Source: Paralithodes platypus (Eukaryota > Arthropoda > Malacostraca > Decapoda > Lithodidae). From it: a stretch of DNA of 64,000 nucleotides. Both the position numbers and the translations under genes were made by a program. The notes under the pieces are model-generated. The model saw only the letters and a list, made by a program, of their open reading frames with translations, had not been told where the DNA came from and ran no database searches. Below, piece by piece: positions 45,770 through 57,355 of the stretch. Where the stretch lies: NCBI GenBank assembly GCA_032716605.1, contig CM064580.1:34789911-34853910 (forward strand). The letters are read 5' to 3'. Position 1 is the first letter of the stretch. Each line of letters starts with the position of its first letter.

Positions 45770-46358
45770 CAACAGGTGTAGCCTCTCCCTCTGTCAGTCG
45801 AATAACAATCTCGCTTTGGCCATCTAGGACAAATCTGGGAGGTGTGTTGGCAGAAATAGGAGTGACTAGCCCCAGCAGTAGCACCACCAGCAGCCACCCC
45901 AGCAGTAGCCAGGGCGGGGGGCGGGGCGGTGTTCTGCTGTGCTGGTGCTGTAGTCTGCTGTGCTGTGTGTGATAGTTCCTGTGCTGGTTAGGTTCGGGGT
46001 GGAGTATCTCAGTTTGAGTCGGTACACTAGGCTCAGTAAGGGACTGAATATCTACACTTTTGATATGTCGCTCATGCCGCCTGCAGACACTAGTAGAGGC
46101 ACTTCGTAATAACGTGTTCACTTGTATTGTAGTATAAGGGGCAGAGTATGGGAAATCAGTATGAGCAGCCGCCCTCCTTGTCATCACTCCCGGAGGGCGC
46201 GACCGAAAGGATCTGTTAAATGTGTGGTGGGTCATATTTTCGTTAACACCGACCACGCCATTGCAAAGGAACCACGCACTCACAGAGACCGACGAACGCA
46301 CGTCCTCCACCAGGCATCTCGCGCGACCAACTGATGATCGCCTTTCTTGCACCAGCAT
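45770..46358 (-). CDS. First coding exon of a cadherin-type protein
   Basis: Minus-strand frame. Near its end is a strongly hydrophobic segment WLLLGWLLVVLLLG...TPISA, preceded by PRPPP, that looks like a signal peptide or signal anchor. It is followed at once by NTPPRFVLDGQSEIVIRLTE and GEATPVG, matching the opening of an extracellular cadherin repeat (P-x-F ... EG...TPVG). The frame continues into GTAAGT, so the coding exon ends at 45770. Upstream in frame are ATGs at the residues starting MTRRAAAH, MTHHTF and MLVQER; none is next to the hydrophobic segment, so the start is uncertain and the N-terminus may be long. Function expected: calcium-dependent adhesion at the plasma membrane. Which cadherin subfamily I cannot say. 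Remaining exons are not recognised between 1 and 45.7 kb. Confidence 0.65.
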
Positions 46359-48138
46359 CTTGCACCTCTCCCCGTTTTCTATGCGCCCGGGAGAAAACGA
46401 AACTAGCTAGCGCGCCCGGAGGACGAGTGTATTTTTGAGCATACAGTATCATTAATGTTTTCCGTTATTATATATTATTAGTCAGGTAATCTTGGTGATA
46501 TTGTCAGATTTGTTTCTTTACTTCCTTCTTGTATTGATTTTTGGTTAAATTTCAGATTATTTTCAAATTTGTATATATTATATTTATATAACTTGTGTTA
46601 TTGGAGTTCATTTGTCCATATTTGCTCAGGTTTGATTTCGTAATACCACACACTCTCTAAGCCGTGATTAACTGTTAATTTCCTGAATTTGCATTGATAT
46701 TTTAATTGAGTTTGTATTTTGTTTTGTTAAAAAGGATGATGATCCACAGGGTTGAGGATGGCACTGAAAGGCAAATAGGCTGAAATAATAGATACACACT
46801 GGAAATGATTCAGTTCCTGCCAGCGGTACTCATGATCCGGTAGCAAGCAGCTTAATCACTGGAACAGCTCCCCCTCCGCCTGTGACGCGTCTTTTCCTAT
46901 CCCCGCACCTCAATCACGCACTTCACTCACGCTTCTCAACTCACTTTCTCCTCAGCGCATCCAACACTATCATGAGCCGCCGCTGATGCACCTCATTAGC
47001 TTCTAAACTATAATTTCGGGCCAAGAAAGCGAGGGTGTGTTGATATCTCCGTACCACCGAGAGCACCACTAAGAGCACCAAGTTTTCTACACTTTCCAAC
47101 ACTCTCCTTGTAATGACGATTTATTTTCTTGTATCATGGCAATCATTTGAAGATGCCCTTCAGTTCTCACAGGACGTCTTTGTTTCACGATTATGAAGTT
47201 TGAGCAATATAGGTGTCGCCAGACGTGATTACTTATTTCTGGGTCGACATTTCGGATTCAAAGGCTTCGGTGTTGAGTGAAATAAGTGCCACCATAATCT
47301 GATGATGTTAATATAATGATCAAGAAGGACGCCTCGAATTCGAATGCTTCAATATGTATGGTGAAACTGAACCATGTTATTGAGCTCAACAAGGACCTTT
47401 CATTTCCAATTTCGAGTGAAGCAGTTGCCACCAAACGATTCTATGCACCTCGCAAATTGATAATTTCATTATATGATGACGCTTTATTCTGGCTATTGGT
47501 AGACGATTTGTTCAGCTTAGGAAGCACCTCTTACAATCAAAGGGTAAAGTCAATTTCAATTAACCACTTGACTCCTACAGATACTGTCTATTAAGGAGTA
47601 AGTTCTGCACGGAGGTTCTTGACACTAGTAGGGGGAGAGAGCAGGACGGTGGCACGACACTTATAATCACAACTCATAATTTTTTATTAGCTCTTCGCAG
47701 TTCTCAATTCCTGGAGGGTAGCATAAATTGCCAGATGACTATGGGTCGTATTTTTAACACGTGGGAAGGGTGATGTTTGTACCATGCTGAACACAGGCGA
47801 AGAAACTGAATGTTGATTTGTGAAAGCGAATTTGATATTATCTAAATTCTTAAGGCTTGATGTATATTTCTTATTTCATTCAATAATGCGTAGAGCTTCA
47901 CTGCGGTAAAGTTTAAGCATGTTTCCGTAAAGATTAGATCGGTGCCTGATCCTTTATGCTCTTGTAGCTCTCGTGATGACCAGATCCGGACCTCTCACTC
48001 TGTGGAAGAAGTAAAACATGAAAGCTTAGTTGCGCATGGAATAGCAGGGGGGGGGGGGGGTGCAAAAGATTAACAAGAAAATCATAAATCTAGGATATAG
48101 TTTTAGCCCCTTCAATGAGATCACCATACAGCGATCTC
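46359..48138. other. Upstream region of cadherin-like exon; no gene recognised
   Basis: 46359-46430 is GC-rich (CGCCCGGGAG, GCGCGCCCGG) and may be 5' UTR or promoter of the minus-strand gene. 46830-47090 is another relatively GC-rich block. An open frame at 47316-47594 (92 codons) has no recognised family. Motifs of the TACCGTA class are absent. Confidence 0.45.
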
Positions 48139-48146
48139 TCTCTCGC

Positions 48147-48217
<71 letters not shown>
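48139..48217. repeat. (CT)n(TA)n compound microsatellite
   Basis: About 40 bp of CT joined to about 36 bp of TA. Confidence 0.95.
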
Positions 48218-48220
<3 letters not shown>

Positions 48221-48810
48221 GTATGTTACAACTTCGTTTGTTTCCAAATGCATCATTTGTACAATTTAGGGACATATTCTCGTTTTATATTTATGGAGCA
48301 TATTATATTTCCAAACTATTATATATTAACAAATTATGGAAATTGGAAGTATATTTATTTCCCTAAATCATTTACAAACAATAAATACAATACACAATAA
48401 TATACTCATACAATGATGACATTAAAAATTAGTATGGATAAAGCAGAATTATGGGTTTGTGATATTGTGATACACATAATTGTTTCCACAGGAGTTTGTA
48501 TTACTTCCCAGGTTTCTTGTTAACTCACTTCCTACACAGCTTACTAACCAAATATAATTTACACAATCTTATTCTACCCTAACCTAGTAATAACATAGCA
48601 TACTCTAAGATATCCTGTCCTAAGCTAAATAAGGTTTGTATCGCATAGCCTAACAGTTTATCTTTAAATTCACTAAACTAATTTATAATACGAATTGGGA
48701 TTGAATGAACTGCAGATTGATTGAAACACATGCATATAAGTTATGAATGCACAATACAATCCAAGTGTTCGCCTATTATCTTTATATGTTATGAAAACTC
48801 TAGGTCAACG
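48218..48810. other. Non-coding, nothing recognised
   Basis: No supported gene. One TAGCCTA at about 48646. Confidence 0.5.
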
Positions 48811-49151
48811 TTACAACCATCCTTTTTTCTCTCTCTCCCTCTCTGTCTGGGTTGTATCCATTCGGCCCCATTCAGCCTACTGTTTTAAGACGTTTATACC
48901 CATCCAGGTGTCTATTTTTTCCTGGCGAGCGGTAGTGAGCCAGTATATATTTAACAATGTTTTTGACAGCAGGCCAAACTTGTACATATTTCGATAGAAA
49001 AATATCTCCGGCGAAGCCGGATTTCTCGCGAAAATCGACACCTGGATGGGGATAAACGTCTTAAAACAGTTGGCTGAATGGGACTGAGAAAGAGAGCCAG
49101 AGAAAGAGAGAAAAGGAGAGAGAGAGAAAAAAAAAGGCAACCGCCCTTTAA
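48811..49151. mobile_element. Fold-back TTAA MITE, second copy
   Basis: Same design as 30778-31162: TGTATCCATTCGGCCCCATT ... CAACTGTTTTAAGACGTTTA arms in inverted orientation around a short centre with CTCCGGCGAAGCCGG. Right terminus CCCTTTAAA (TTAA at 49148); left terminus decayed (TTAC at 48811). Flanking (CT)n/(GA)n tracts belong to the arms. Confidence 0.75.
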
Positions 49152-49296
49152 ATCAAGTTACATCCCAAGCTTCACCCATAGATTAAAACCTGAACCATTT
49201 GATCAACCCCAAACACCCAGTAACTATTGTCTGTTAGATTTCAACACGACACAAGTTATATATACATAATTCTAGTTACCTTACCAGACCGGCTAA

Positions 49297-49661
49297 TTAA
49301 GGGGAGATGTTTGTTTTTCTGGCCCTCTGTCTTCCTCATGTTTAGCCCCACTAGTTATGGAATTTTAAGACGTTTGCCCCATTAGTTTGGTGATTTTAAG
49401 ACCTTTCGCCCAATTTCTTTGTCAATATTTAGACCTTTCGTGCAATTTAGGTGTAATTTTTTTCATGGCGTGCTATAGCGGGCCTGTATTATTGTACTAA
49501 CCGGCCTTGGGCCGGAACATTTTGTTATCGACAAATGTACAAAATTATCTTCAAAGGGGGTCTTGCGGGTTCTTTTAAGTTTGATGGAGGTGTAGGGAGG
49601 AAACTAAGACAAAAATAAAAAGATATATAAATATGCAAATAAATGCGCCAATCCCCCCTTA
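49297..49661 (-). mobile_element. TTAA MITE family A, minus orientation
   Basis: TTAAGGGGAGATG left terminus, CCCCCCTTA right terminus; internal TTTAGCCCCACTAGTTATGG, CCTTTCGTGCAATTTAGGTG, CGGCCTTGGGCCGG. Confidence 0.85.
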
Positions 49662-50167
49662 GGCAAGATTATTCAGAGATAAAGGGTTAGTACAGATTTA
49701 CAGGATGGCTTTATCCGGCAACTTTTGACCCGCTAGTTTATATTCTGGTAACACTTTGACACTATGTTACACTGGGTTCCTCAACTTGACTGAAAGTGGA
49801 TAATTTTAAGTGACCAATAGTATATACTAGTACAGCATACATCAGAATATGCCATAAGAAAGCTGAACAAAATACAGGAAAAAGCGCTCATGTTTATAGG
49901 CATTTTGCTGAACGAGTCTGTAACTGTTTTTGGTCTTCCCTAAACTAAGTAAAACAAAATAAGAAATTTGAGGTTAGATCCTATCAAACAATTATTATAA
50001 AAAACAAAGTTGTGGACGAGTTTGGGAGCCTGGTAGTTCGTAATTGAAAACACTGGCGGAGAAAGTGAGGCCAGAGATTATTAGGCATCAGGACACGCTA
50101 GACTGCCATCAACAACTAAAATTAAATCCTTATTGTCTTACATTCAATATGTGGATGGATCCTACCC
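49662..50167. other. Non-coding; possible RT trace
   Basis: About 49850-49950 translates with KLNKIQEKALMFI, reminiscent of a reverse-transcriptase C-terminal segment, but too short to assign. Confidence 0.35.
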
Positions 50168-50345
50168 CCCCCCCCCCCTCCTCTCTCTCTCTCTCTCTCT
50201 TTCTTACACACACACACACACACCCGACAAACACCCGACAAACACACACACATCCGACAAACACACACACACACACACACATGACAAACACACACACACT
50301 TACACACGCACACGCACACGCACACACACACATACACACACACAC
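50168..50345. repeat. (C)n(CT)n(CA)n compound microsatellite
   Basis: Poly(C), CT, then imperfect CA repeats with CCGACAAACA and CACGCA variants. Several overlapping open frames here are artefacts. Confidence 0.95.
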
Positions 50346-50684
50346 AATAAAAAATAATACCCAATAGCAATCCGGGTAAAATACGGACCTTGGAGATATA
50401 TAAGAGCACAGTGTAATAGAGAAAACAGGACTTTGAGAAACGCATGCAAGTTAGTATTTCAATTGCCTCTATGAAACCCGCCATCAACGAGCATATTTTG
50501 TGTTATGAGCCCTCGCCATCCTCTCTAGTGTATTCCGCCCTCTGTACCGTCATCAGTTAATCATATTTTTTTTGTTTTATATATTATTTTCGGTGGTCTA
50601 GAGACGAAACTAAAATATTCAATAAATAAATAATGTATTAACTAATTATTATATAAATACGCAAATCAATAGCCCCTACATCCC

Positions 50685-50898
50685 TTAACCCCTTCTGTAC
50701 CGGCTACGTCTTTTTAACTTTATTCTGGCTACTAATGGCGATGTTTGTGCAGTTTATAAAGGGGCTCCAGCACTCAACAGGCTCGAAGTATCTCTCTTAA
50801 CCCTATTTACTACCACAGATCCATCTTAAACTGCACACAATCGTCTAAACACAGCTACAATAAAATAGAAAAGACGTCGCCGGTAAAGAAGGAGTTAA
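50685..50898 (+). mobile_element. TTAA MITE family C, complete
   Basis: 214 bp: TTAACCCCTTCTGTACCGGC at the left; the right end reads inverted as TTAACTCCTTCTTTACCGGC followed by GACGTCTTTT. Terminal inverted repeats of 30 bp or more with a TTAA at both ends. Confidence 0.85.
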
Positions 50899-50936
50899 AG
50901 TGGAAGACGAATGTGTTAACTTGTGGATGTCGGTGG

Positions 50937-51832
50937 AGTAAAATAAGCACACATAAGATAATAAAAAATAATAAAAGAAGCACACATAAGATAATAAAAG
51001 ATAATAAAAGAAGCACACATAAGATAATAACAGATAATAAAAGAAGCACACATAAGATAATAAAAGATAATAAAAGAAGCACACATAAGATAATACAAAA
51101 TAATAAAAGAAGCACACATAAGATAATAACAGATAATAAAAGAAGCACACATAAGATAATAAAAGATAATAAAAGATAATAAAAAAGCACATAAGATAAT
51201 AAAAGATAATAAATGAAGCACCCATAAGATAATAAAAGAAGCACACATAAGATAATAAAAGAAGCACACATAAGATAATAAAAGAAGCACACATAAGATA
51301 ATAAAATATAATAAAAGAAGCACACATAAGATAATACAAGATAATAAAAGAAGCACACATAAGATAATACAAGATAATAAAAGAAGCACACATAAGATAA
51401 TACAAGATAATAAAAGAAGCACACATAAGATAATAAAAGATAATAAATGAAGCACCCATAAGATAATAAAAGAAGCACACATAAGATAATAAAAGATAAT
51501 AAAAGAAGCACACATAAGATAATAAAAGATAATAAAAGAAGCACACATAAGATAATAACAGATAATAAAAGATAATAAAAGAAGCACACATAAGATAATA
51601 AAAGATAATAAAAAAGCACATAAGATAATAAAAGATAATAAATGAAGCACCCATAAGATAATAAAAGAAGCACACATAAGATAATAAAAGAAGCACACAT
51701 AAGATAATAAAAGAAGCACACATAAGATAATAAAAGATAATAAAAGATAATACAAGATGCACATAAGATAATAAAAGATAATAAATGAAGCACCCATAAG
51801 ATAATAAAAGAAGCACACATAAGATAATAACA
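50937..51832. repeat. A-rich minisatellite with higher-order variants
   Basis: Units built from AAGCACACATAAGATAATAA and AAGATAATAAAAG (about 23 and 33 bp), with variant AAATGAAGCACCCATAAGAT recurring at larger spacing (51217, 51447, 51645 and 51785). Antisense open frames of 305-340 codons are repeat translations. Confidence 0.95.
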
Positions 51833-51865
51833 TGGGTGGATTTGGACCTCCTAAGATCTACCATC

Positions 51866-52127
51866 AACCATTGCTTTTGAGATTTTAAGACGTTTGCCCC
51901 ATTAATTTGGCGATTTTAAGAACTTTCGACCCGTTTCTGTCAATCTTAAGACCTTTCGTGCCATTTCGGTGTCGGTTTTTTCCTGGCGAGCAAAAGAGAG
52001 CGTGTAATTTAAGGCCGGGTAATTTTTCTACCAAAAAAATGTACAATTTATCTTGAAAGGGGGTCAAGGGGTTTGTAATTTTAAGCTTGATGGAGATCTA
52101 GGGAATAAACTAAAATCCTCCCCTTAA
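51866..52127 (-). mobile_element. TTAA MITE family A, left-truncated
   Basis: Begins within the GAGATTTTAAGACGTTTGCC block right at the edge of the minisatellite; ends ATCCTCCCCTTAA. Contains TCCTGGCGAGCAAAAGAGAG. Confidence 0.75.
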
Positions 52128-52284
52128 ATTTGCCATGCCTTACTACGTGCTAATTTGTTAAATAAATTTAATCTCATGACAACCAGAGGTGTTTCCTATA
52201 GTGACAAAACTGTTTGAAGATAGTGTAAATAATATGAAACTACCATCACTCACTTAAATGGGATGGCAGAGTGACATATCCTTA

Positions 52285-52502
52285 TTAACCCCTTCTGTAC
52301 CGGTGACGTGCTTCTCGTTATATTCTGGCAACTATTAGATGATTTTATTCAGCTTAGGATGGACGTCTACCCATGCAAAGGCTACAGACTATCTCGATTA
52401 TTAATCCTTTTAGCTACCATATACCCTTACTAAGTTTCATAAAATTGTCCAAATATAGCTGAAATCAAATAAAAAAATACGTCGTTGGTAATTAGAATAA
52501 CA
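52285..52502 (+). mobile_element. TTAA MITE family C copy
   Basis: TTAACCCCTTCTGTACCGGT then GACGTGCTTCT; right end decayed (ATACGTCGTTGGTAATTAGA). Confidence 0.7.
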
Positions 52503-52570
52503 TTATCTGTCAGCAGGTACCGTGTTACAAGAAATGCGACACCGGGTGGAAGCGATTTATACATGGAACC

Positions 52571-52572
52571 CC

Positions 52573-52633
<61 letters not shown>
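52571..52633. repeat. (TC)n microsatellite
   Basis: About 63 bp of CT dinucleotides. Confidence 0.95.
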
Positions 52634-52636
<3 letters not shown>

Positions 52637-53875
52637 TGCAAAACCTATAGATTAAACACTCTTATCGAAAAAACATTCTGACCGCACTCAATGGGAAAAA
52701 ATAAAATAAAATAAAAATAAAAAATCCCACCCGAGACCAAAATCACAGCACATGTCCTTCGGCCCTTTACTGAACCAACACAACGTTTAAAAGGACACCA
52801 GGAAGGAAGATAAGAAACTAACATGAAGTAGGGAAATACAAATGAATGAAAGAACATTTTCATTTTTGTTTTTATATTGTTGTTGTCTAGTATTTGTATT
52901 ATTATTATGTTTTGTTTTACTTTATAATGACTAACACTAATTGACACTGAACCGGTAAGTTATATTAGGTTGTGGTGCTTTTGAGCAGGTTATTTCAATT
53001 TCAGTTGGCTTTAGTTGGTTAAATTAAGTTAGATTATGATAAAGTACGAAATTGACAGAAGATTTAATTGACACATAAGTAGTCAAGAAAGTGCAGATCT
53101 TAAGTACGGCCCTCCTCCCCTTTCTTTCAAACAGCGGCCTTGGGACCATATGTTGCAGCAAATAGTTCACATCAGATAATCAGTAACCACGTTCCGGTAT
53201 AAAAACACCTGCAACAAAAACTACTACAGCATGCCCCATAACAGCCACGCCCCTCTGCAGTACAACGCCATTCATCATTCTTCTGCAATATATTATCATG
53301 GCTTATGTTGGCCGCGAGATAACTGAATTTACTCTCCAACTCATAACTCACCACTACACACAATTATGACACTTGTATAACCCATATATCACGGTAAATA
53401 ATGAAAACCATCAAGTATGAAGTGCACCTCACTACACCACTGCAAGAATACAAGCTGTAAATATTTCCACTCAAGCACACCGTATGTTAATCAACATTAT
53501 TAAATTTTATAAACCATAACCACATAATATACAGTACTAAAAAATGCTTAGCTCAATACTAAATATTTAAGCTTCTACAACTTTGGTCGTGGAGGCAGCC
53601 GTTTACGATGAGTAGTGCGTCAAAGGTTCCGAAGACGACAAAACTCAATTCAGCAAAACACAGCCCTCTTCCTAGCGGAATCGGGATAACAAGCACACAA
53701 CACACAAGGACTACAAATGCAATGGAATATAATCGGGGAGAGAAAAGCAACCATCACGACGACCACCGCCCCAGTCGTCAGTGTAACTGTTGACTAAACG
53801 GCCCAGACCTTTGACCGTGGCCAGACTATAATACTACCCGCTCATATGTCAAGGTGGGAAGGAGCCTCAGGGGAA
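52634..53875. other. Non-coding, nothing recognised
   Basis: Short open frames (52645-52947, 53172-53363, 53608-53793) lack any recognisable domain. Confidence 0.45.
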
Positions 53876-54779
53876 GAATGGGAAGGGTAGGGGAGAGGAG
53901 GGGTAGGGGACGGGGAGGGGTAGGGGACGGGGACGGGGACGGGGAAGGGGTGGGAATGGGAAAGGTAAGGTAAGAAGGTAAGAGGGATGGGGAAGGAGAG
54001 GTAGGTGTTTAGATGGATACGTTGGGTGGGGACGGGGAGGGGTAGGGGACGGGGACGGGGAAGGGGTGGGAATGGGAAAGGTAAGGTAAGAGGGATGGAA
54101 AGATAGAGGGAGGAGAGGTAGGTGTTTATAGATGGATACAGTTGGGTGGGGACGGGGAGGGGTAGGGGACGGGGACGGGGAAGGGGTGGGAATGGGAAAG
54201 GTAAGGTAAGAGGGATGGAAAGATAGAGGAGGAGAGGTAGGTGTTTATAGATGGATACAGTGGGTGGGGACGGGGAGGGGTAGGGGACGGGGACGGGGAA
54301 GGGTAGAACGGAGGGGGAGGGGACGGGGACGGGGAAGGGGTGGGAATGGGAAAGGTAAGGTAAGAGGGATGGAAAGATAGAGGGAGGAGAGGTAGGTGTT
54401 TATAGATGGATACAGTTGGGTGGGGACGGGGAGGGGTAGGGGACGGGGACGGGGAAGGGGTGGGAATGGGAAAGGTAAGGTAAGAGGGATGGAAAGATAG
54501 AGGGAGGAGAGGTAGGTGTTTATAGATGGATACAGTTGGGTGGGGACGGGGAGGGGTAGGGGACGGGGAAGGGGTGGGAATGGGAAAGGTAAGGTAAGAG
54601 GGATGGAAAGATAGAGGGAGGAGAGGTAGGTGTTTATAGATGGATACAGTTGGGTGGGGACGGGGAGGGGTAGGGGACGGGGAAGGGGTGGGAATGGGAA
54701 AGGTAAGGTAAGAGGGATGGAAAGATAGAGGGAGGAGAGGTAGGTGTTTATAGATGGATACAGTTGGGTGGGGACGGGT
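53876..54779. repeat. G-rich tandem array, about 114-155 bp units
   Basis: About seven copies of GGTGTTTATAGATGGATACA plus G-blocks (GGGGACGGGGAGGGGTAGGG) and AAGGTAAGGTAAGAGGGATG. Spacing between the GGTGTTTATAG marks is 120, about 155, 120, about 114, about 114. Runs of four G every few bases give strong G-quadruplex potential on the plus strand. The antisense 180-codon proline-rich frame is an artefact. Confidence 0.93.
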
Positions 54780-54860
54780 TTAACCAAGGTGTTGATGGTG
54801 GAAGGGGAGGGCTTACTGGTAGCTAGAGAGGATTAGAGGGGTTGAATATACGCGCTCTCT

Positions 54861-54879
54861 CTCTCTCTCTAAGCATATA

Positions 54880-54940
<61 letters not shown>
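54861..54940. repeat. (CT)n and (TA)n microsatellites
   Basis: Short CT tract, TACTGTA, then about 64 bp of TA. Confidence 0.92.
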
Positions 54941-54942
<2 letters not shown>

Positions 54943-55432
54943 CTTGTAGGGACCATATAAACTGTTGTTTCTTGAATTCCTTTGTACTGTATCTTATCTT
55001 TGAGAATATCTTCTGCCTCTGAGGGAGATAGCCAACTTCAAAATATAGGTATTATCAACAACTCAAATTTGCAAATTTAGTTCCACCTTTACAGTTGTTT
55101 ATTTGTTTGTTTTTCTATTTGTATATTCCAACTACTCCCTCTCGGGCATAGGCTGAGAGCCTGCACACTCTACCGCTGGACACGGTGAGGCCTGTGAGGT
55201 CTTGTTCCAGTCTAGGGAGTGAGACATGTGAAGCACCTATTCCCGGCTCGAACTCAACTCCATCTCTGAAGCTGCTTCGCCTCTGCGCGACACCGTCTCA
55301 CTCCCCAGACTCGGACCCTCACTCTCAGAACGCCACCTATTGAGCAATTAACTCACTAGGCATTGCCCCCCTGTAGCATATTTTGAATATGGGAAAATTC
55401 ATACAGTGCTATTTAATCAGGGAACAATAAGG
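54941..55432. other. Non-coding; one hairpin
   Basis: GC-richer block at 55140-55350 contains an inverted repeat (CAGTCTAGGGAGTGAGAC at about 55209 vs GTCTCACTCCCCAGACTC at 55289). No gene. Confidence 0.5.
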
Positions 55433-55590
55433 GTTTTTTTTTTGGCATTTCGGTGTGCTGTGGTAATGCACTGAAACTAGGTACAGCACAAATTCCATCC
55501 CAATAATATCTTCCCATTGACATATTGGGATTCGAACCCGGGTCCATTGGATTATCAGTCCAGTGGCAAGACCACTCTGCCACACCTCCC
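55433..55590 (-). mobile_element. tRNA-derived SINE, minus strand
   Basis: On the minus strand: GTGTGGCAGAGTGGTCTTGC (A box), a stem-loop with CTGATAA as the anticodon-like loop, CCGGGTTCGAATCCCA (B box), then about 85 bp of unrelated body ending in a 9-10 A tail. Head-body-tail order is that of a SINE. The 3' acceptor does not pair with GGGGAGG, so it is not a functional tRNA. Confidence 0.65.
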
Positions 55591-56384
55591 CTAGTTACAA
55601 AGATACGTTACACATCTTGCATTTCTTTCAAAATAGTTTAATATATACTGTAAGTTCAGTTGAATTTGCGTCAGTTGTGTCACTTCATAGCTACTTAATA
55701 ATTACTCCTCCACAATGCAGAACCTCTGCTGGTAGTCATTCATTTAGATCCAAAGCTTATCTCTCTTTAATTGACTTTCATTTCAAAGTGTAAGGTTACA
55801 CATTTCCCATGAACAGAGGATGGCATTTGAAGTATTTATATTGGATCATTCCTTTATTTTATTTCACACGCTCATTTACACACACACACACACCACGGGG
55901 GACGTACTGATAAGCCCGCCATAAACATCAGGATCCTAGCCAAAATAAAACTAGCATCACGGCACCAAGAGGGATTATGAACATAATAGACGCCCCTGAC
56001 AAACACTGGCTGGGCTTGGGTGGTGGGCAGGAGGAATAGAAGGTCATACTGAGAGAGAGTTACATATAGTTACGTAGATACACAAACTACACAGACCTTG
56101 CGGTCCCTACTAGGTAGTCCGGACTTAATGCTAAAATAAAATTTGCTACAAAGTGGAAGGCAAGGATAGCAAAGCAGAAGGCTCTCTACCCACTCACCTC
56201 TTCCTCCGACCGTTGGTCGTCTTGAAATTCAGTTGATGAATGAAGTTCCCCAGCAGAATGAGAAAAACTTCTACTGGGAAATTTATAGTAAAGAACGAAG
56301 TTGAGAAATATTATATACTATTGATGCTTAACCTATTTATTTGTTATTATTATTATTTTGTTTAGCCTATATTGTTCCCACCTC
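55591..56384. other. Non-coding, nothing recognised
   Basis: No supported gene; a short (CA)n tract lies at about 55878. Confidence 0.5.
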
Positions 56385-56535
56385 CTCAAAATGGATGTCT
56401 AGATTTCTTTTGAATGTGTCAATTGTCTTACATTGTACCACTTTCTCTGGCAATTTCTTATACTCGATGACCACACTGTAGGTGAAGAAGTGCTTTGTGA
56501 CATCGAGATTCGCTCTCCTGGTTTTCAATTTCAGA
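56385..56535 (-). pseudogene. CR1-like RT C-terminal scrap
   Basis: The minus strand reads LKTRRANLDVTKHFFTYSVV followed by YKKLPEKVVQCKTIDTFKRN, the last about 50 codons of a CR1-like ORF2. It carries no TA-NNN-TA insertion. Confidence 0.7.
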
Positions 56536-56999
56536 GAGAGAGAGAGAGAGAGAGAGAAAAAACAAAAACTAACGCAAGAGAGATGACCAGCGAAAACAAC
56601 GTAACCACTCTCGTAAGAAGCTTGGTGTTACAACAAGACGCCAATTTCCCTGCAAGGAAGCCGCAAGAATCCCACGCTCCCCTATCGGTTCCCACGCTCG
56701 GCCAAATTTTCCCATGCTTAGCTCCATTTTCCCAGGGGCCCCTCAGTCCAAGTGGGTCGCTTGCTGTCGTGGTGGCTGGTAGGTGTGCAAACATTTTTAA
56801 GCAATTGATACGTGTGGCTGTTCGTGCGTTTGGTAACACCAGTATTAGTCAACACAGCCTAACGTAATCAAGTTTAGCATTTTCATTATAACGACGACAA
56901 TTTTGTTAATATAATTTGCCAGGCGTCGTTATCTTTTAAGGTTTACGAAGGTTTAGGTTTTAGGTATCAATCGGCTAAACCCTATTTGCTCCTATTATT
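56536..56999. other. (GA)n tract then non-coding
   Basis: (AG)n at 56533-56557. No gene recognised. Confidence 0.5.
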
Positions 57000-57355
57000 T
57001 TTTGTTTTTTTGGATCTCCCCTGTTTCGTCCCATTAGTTCTAGATTTAAGTCTTTTCACCCCATTAGTTTGGTGATGATATGATGCTTCACTCCATTCAG
57101 GTGTCGACTTTTTTCGGGCGAGCAATAGCGAGCCTGTAACTTAGAAGAAATCGGCCTTCAGTAGGGACAATTTTCCACAACAAATGTAAATGTTTAGCTT
57201 GAAGGGGGTCTGGGAGGGCATGTTTAGCTTGAAGGGGGTCTGGGAGGGCATGTTTAGCTTGAAGGGGGTCTGGGAGGGCATGTTTAGCTTGAAGGGGGTC
57301 TGGGAGGGCATGTTTTTTTAGTTTGATGGACGTCTGGAAAGGTGTTTTTGTTAGC
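57000..57355 (-). mobile_element. TTAA MITE family A with internal tandem expansion
   Basis: GTCCCATTAGTTCTAGATTT, CATTCAGGTGTCGACTTTTT, CGGGCGAGCAATAGCGAGCC match the family. Termini decayed (GGATCTCCCCTG at the left). Confidence 0.75.
57191..57310. repeat. Four exact 30-bp tandem units inside the MITE
   Basis: TGTTTAGCTTGAAGGGGGTC plus TGGGAGGGCA repeated four times without change; elsewhere the family has this block once. Confidence 0.95.

Noticed and set aside
47316..47594. 92-codon frame upstream of the cadherin-like exon
   Set aside because: No family features or splice context; left as unassigned.
50845..51867. Antisense open frames of 305-340 codons (ILCVLLLLSY repeats) resembling a membrane protein
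   Set aside because: Translated A-rich minisatellite; hydrophobicity comes from the repeat.
54245..54787. Proline/leucine-rich 180-codon antisense frame
   Set aside because: Translation of the G-rich tandem array.
55515..55590. tRNA-Ile(GAT) gene on the minus strand
   Set aside because: Anticodon-like loop CTGATAA is present but the acceptor arm fails to close and a SINE-like body and A tail follow.
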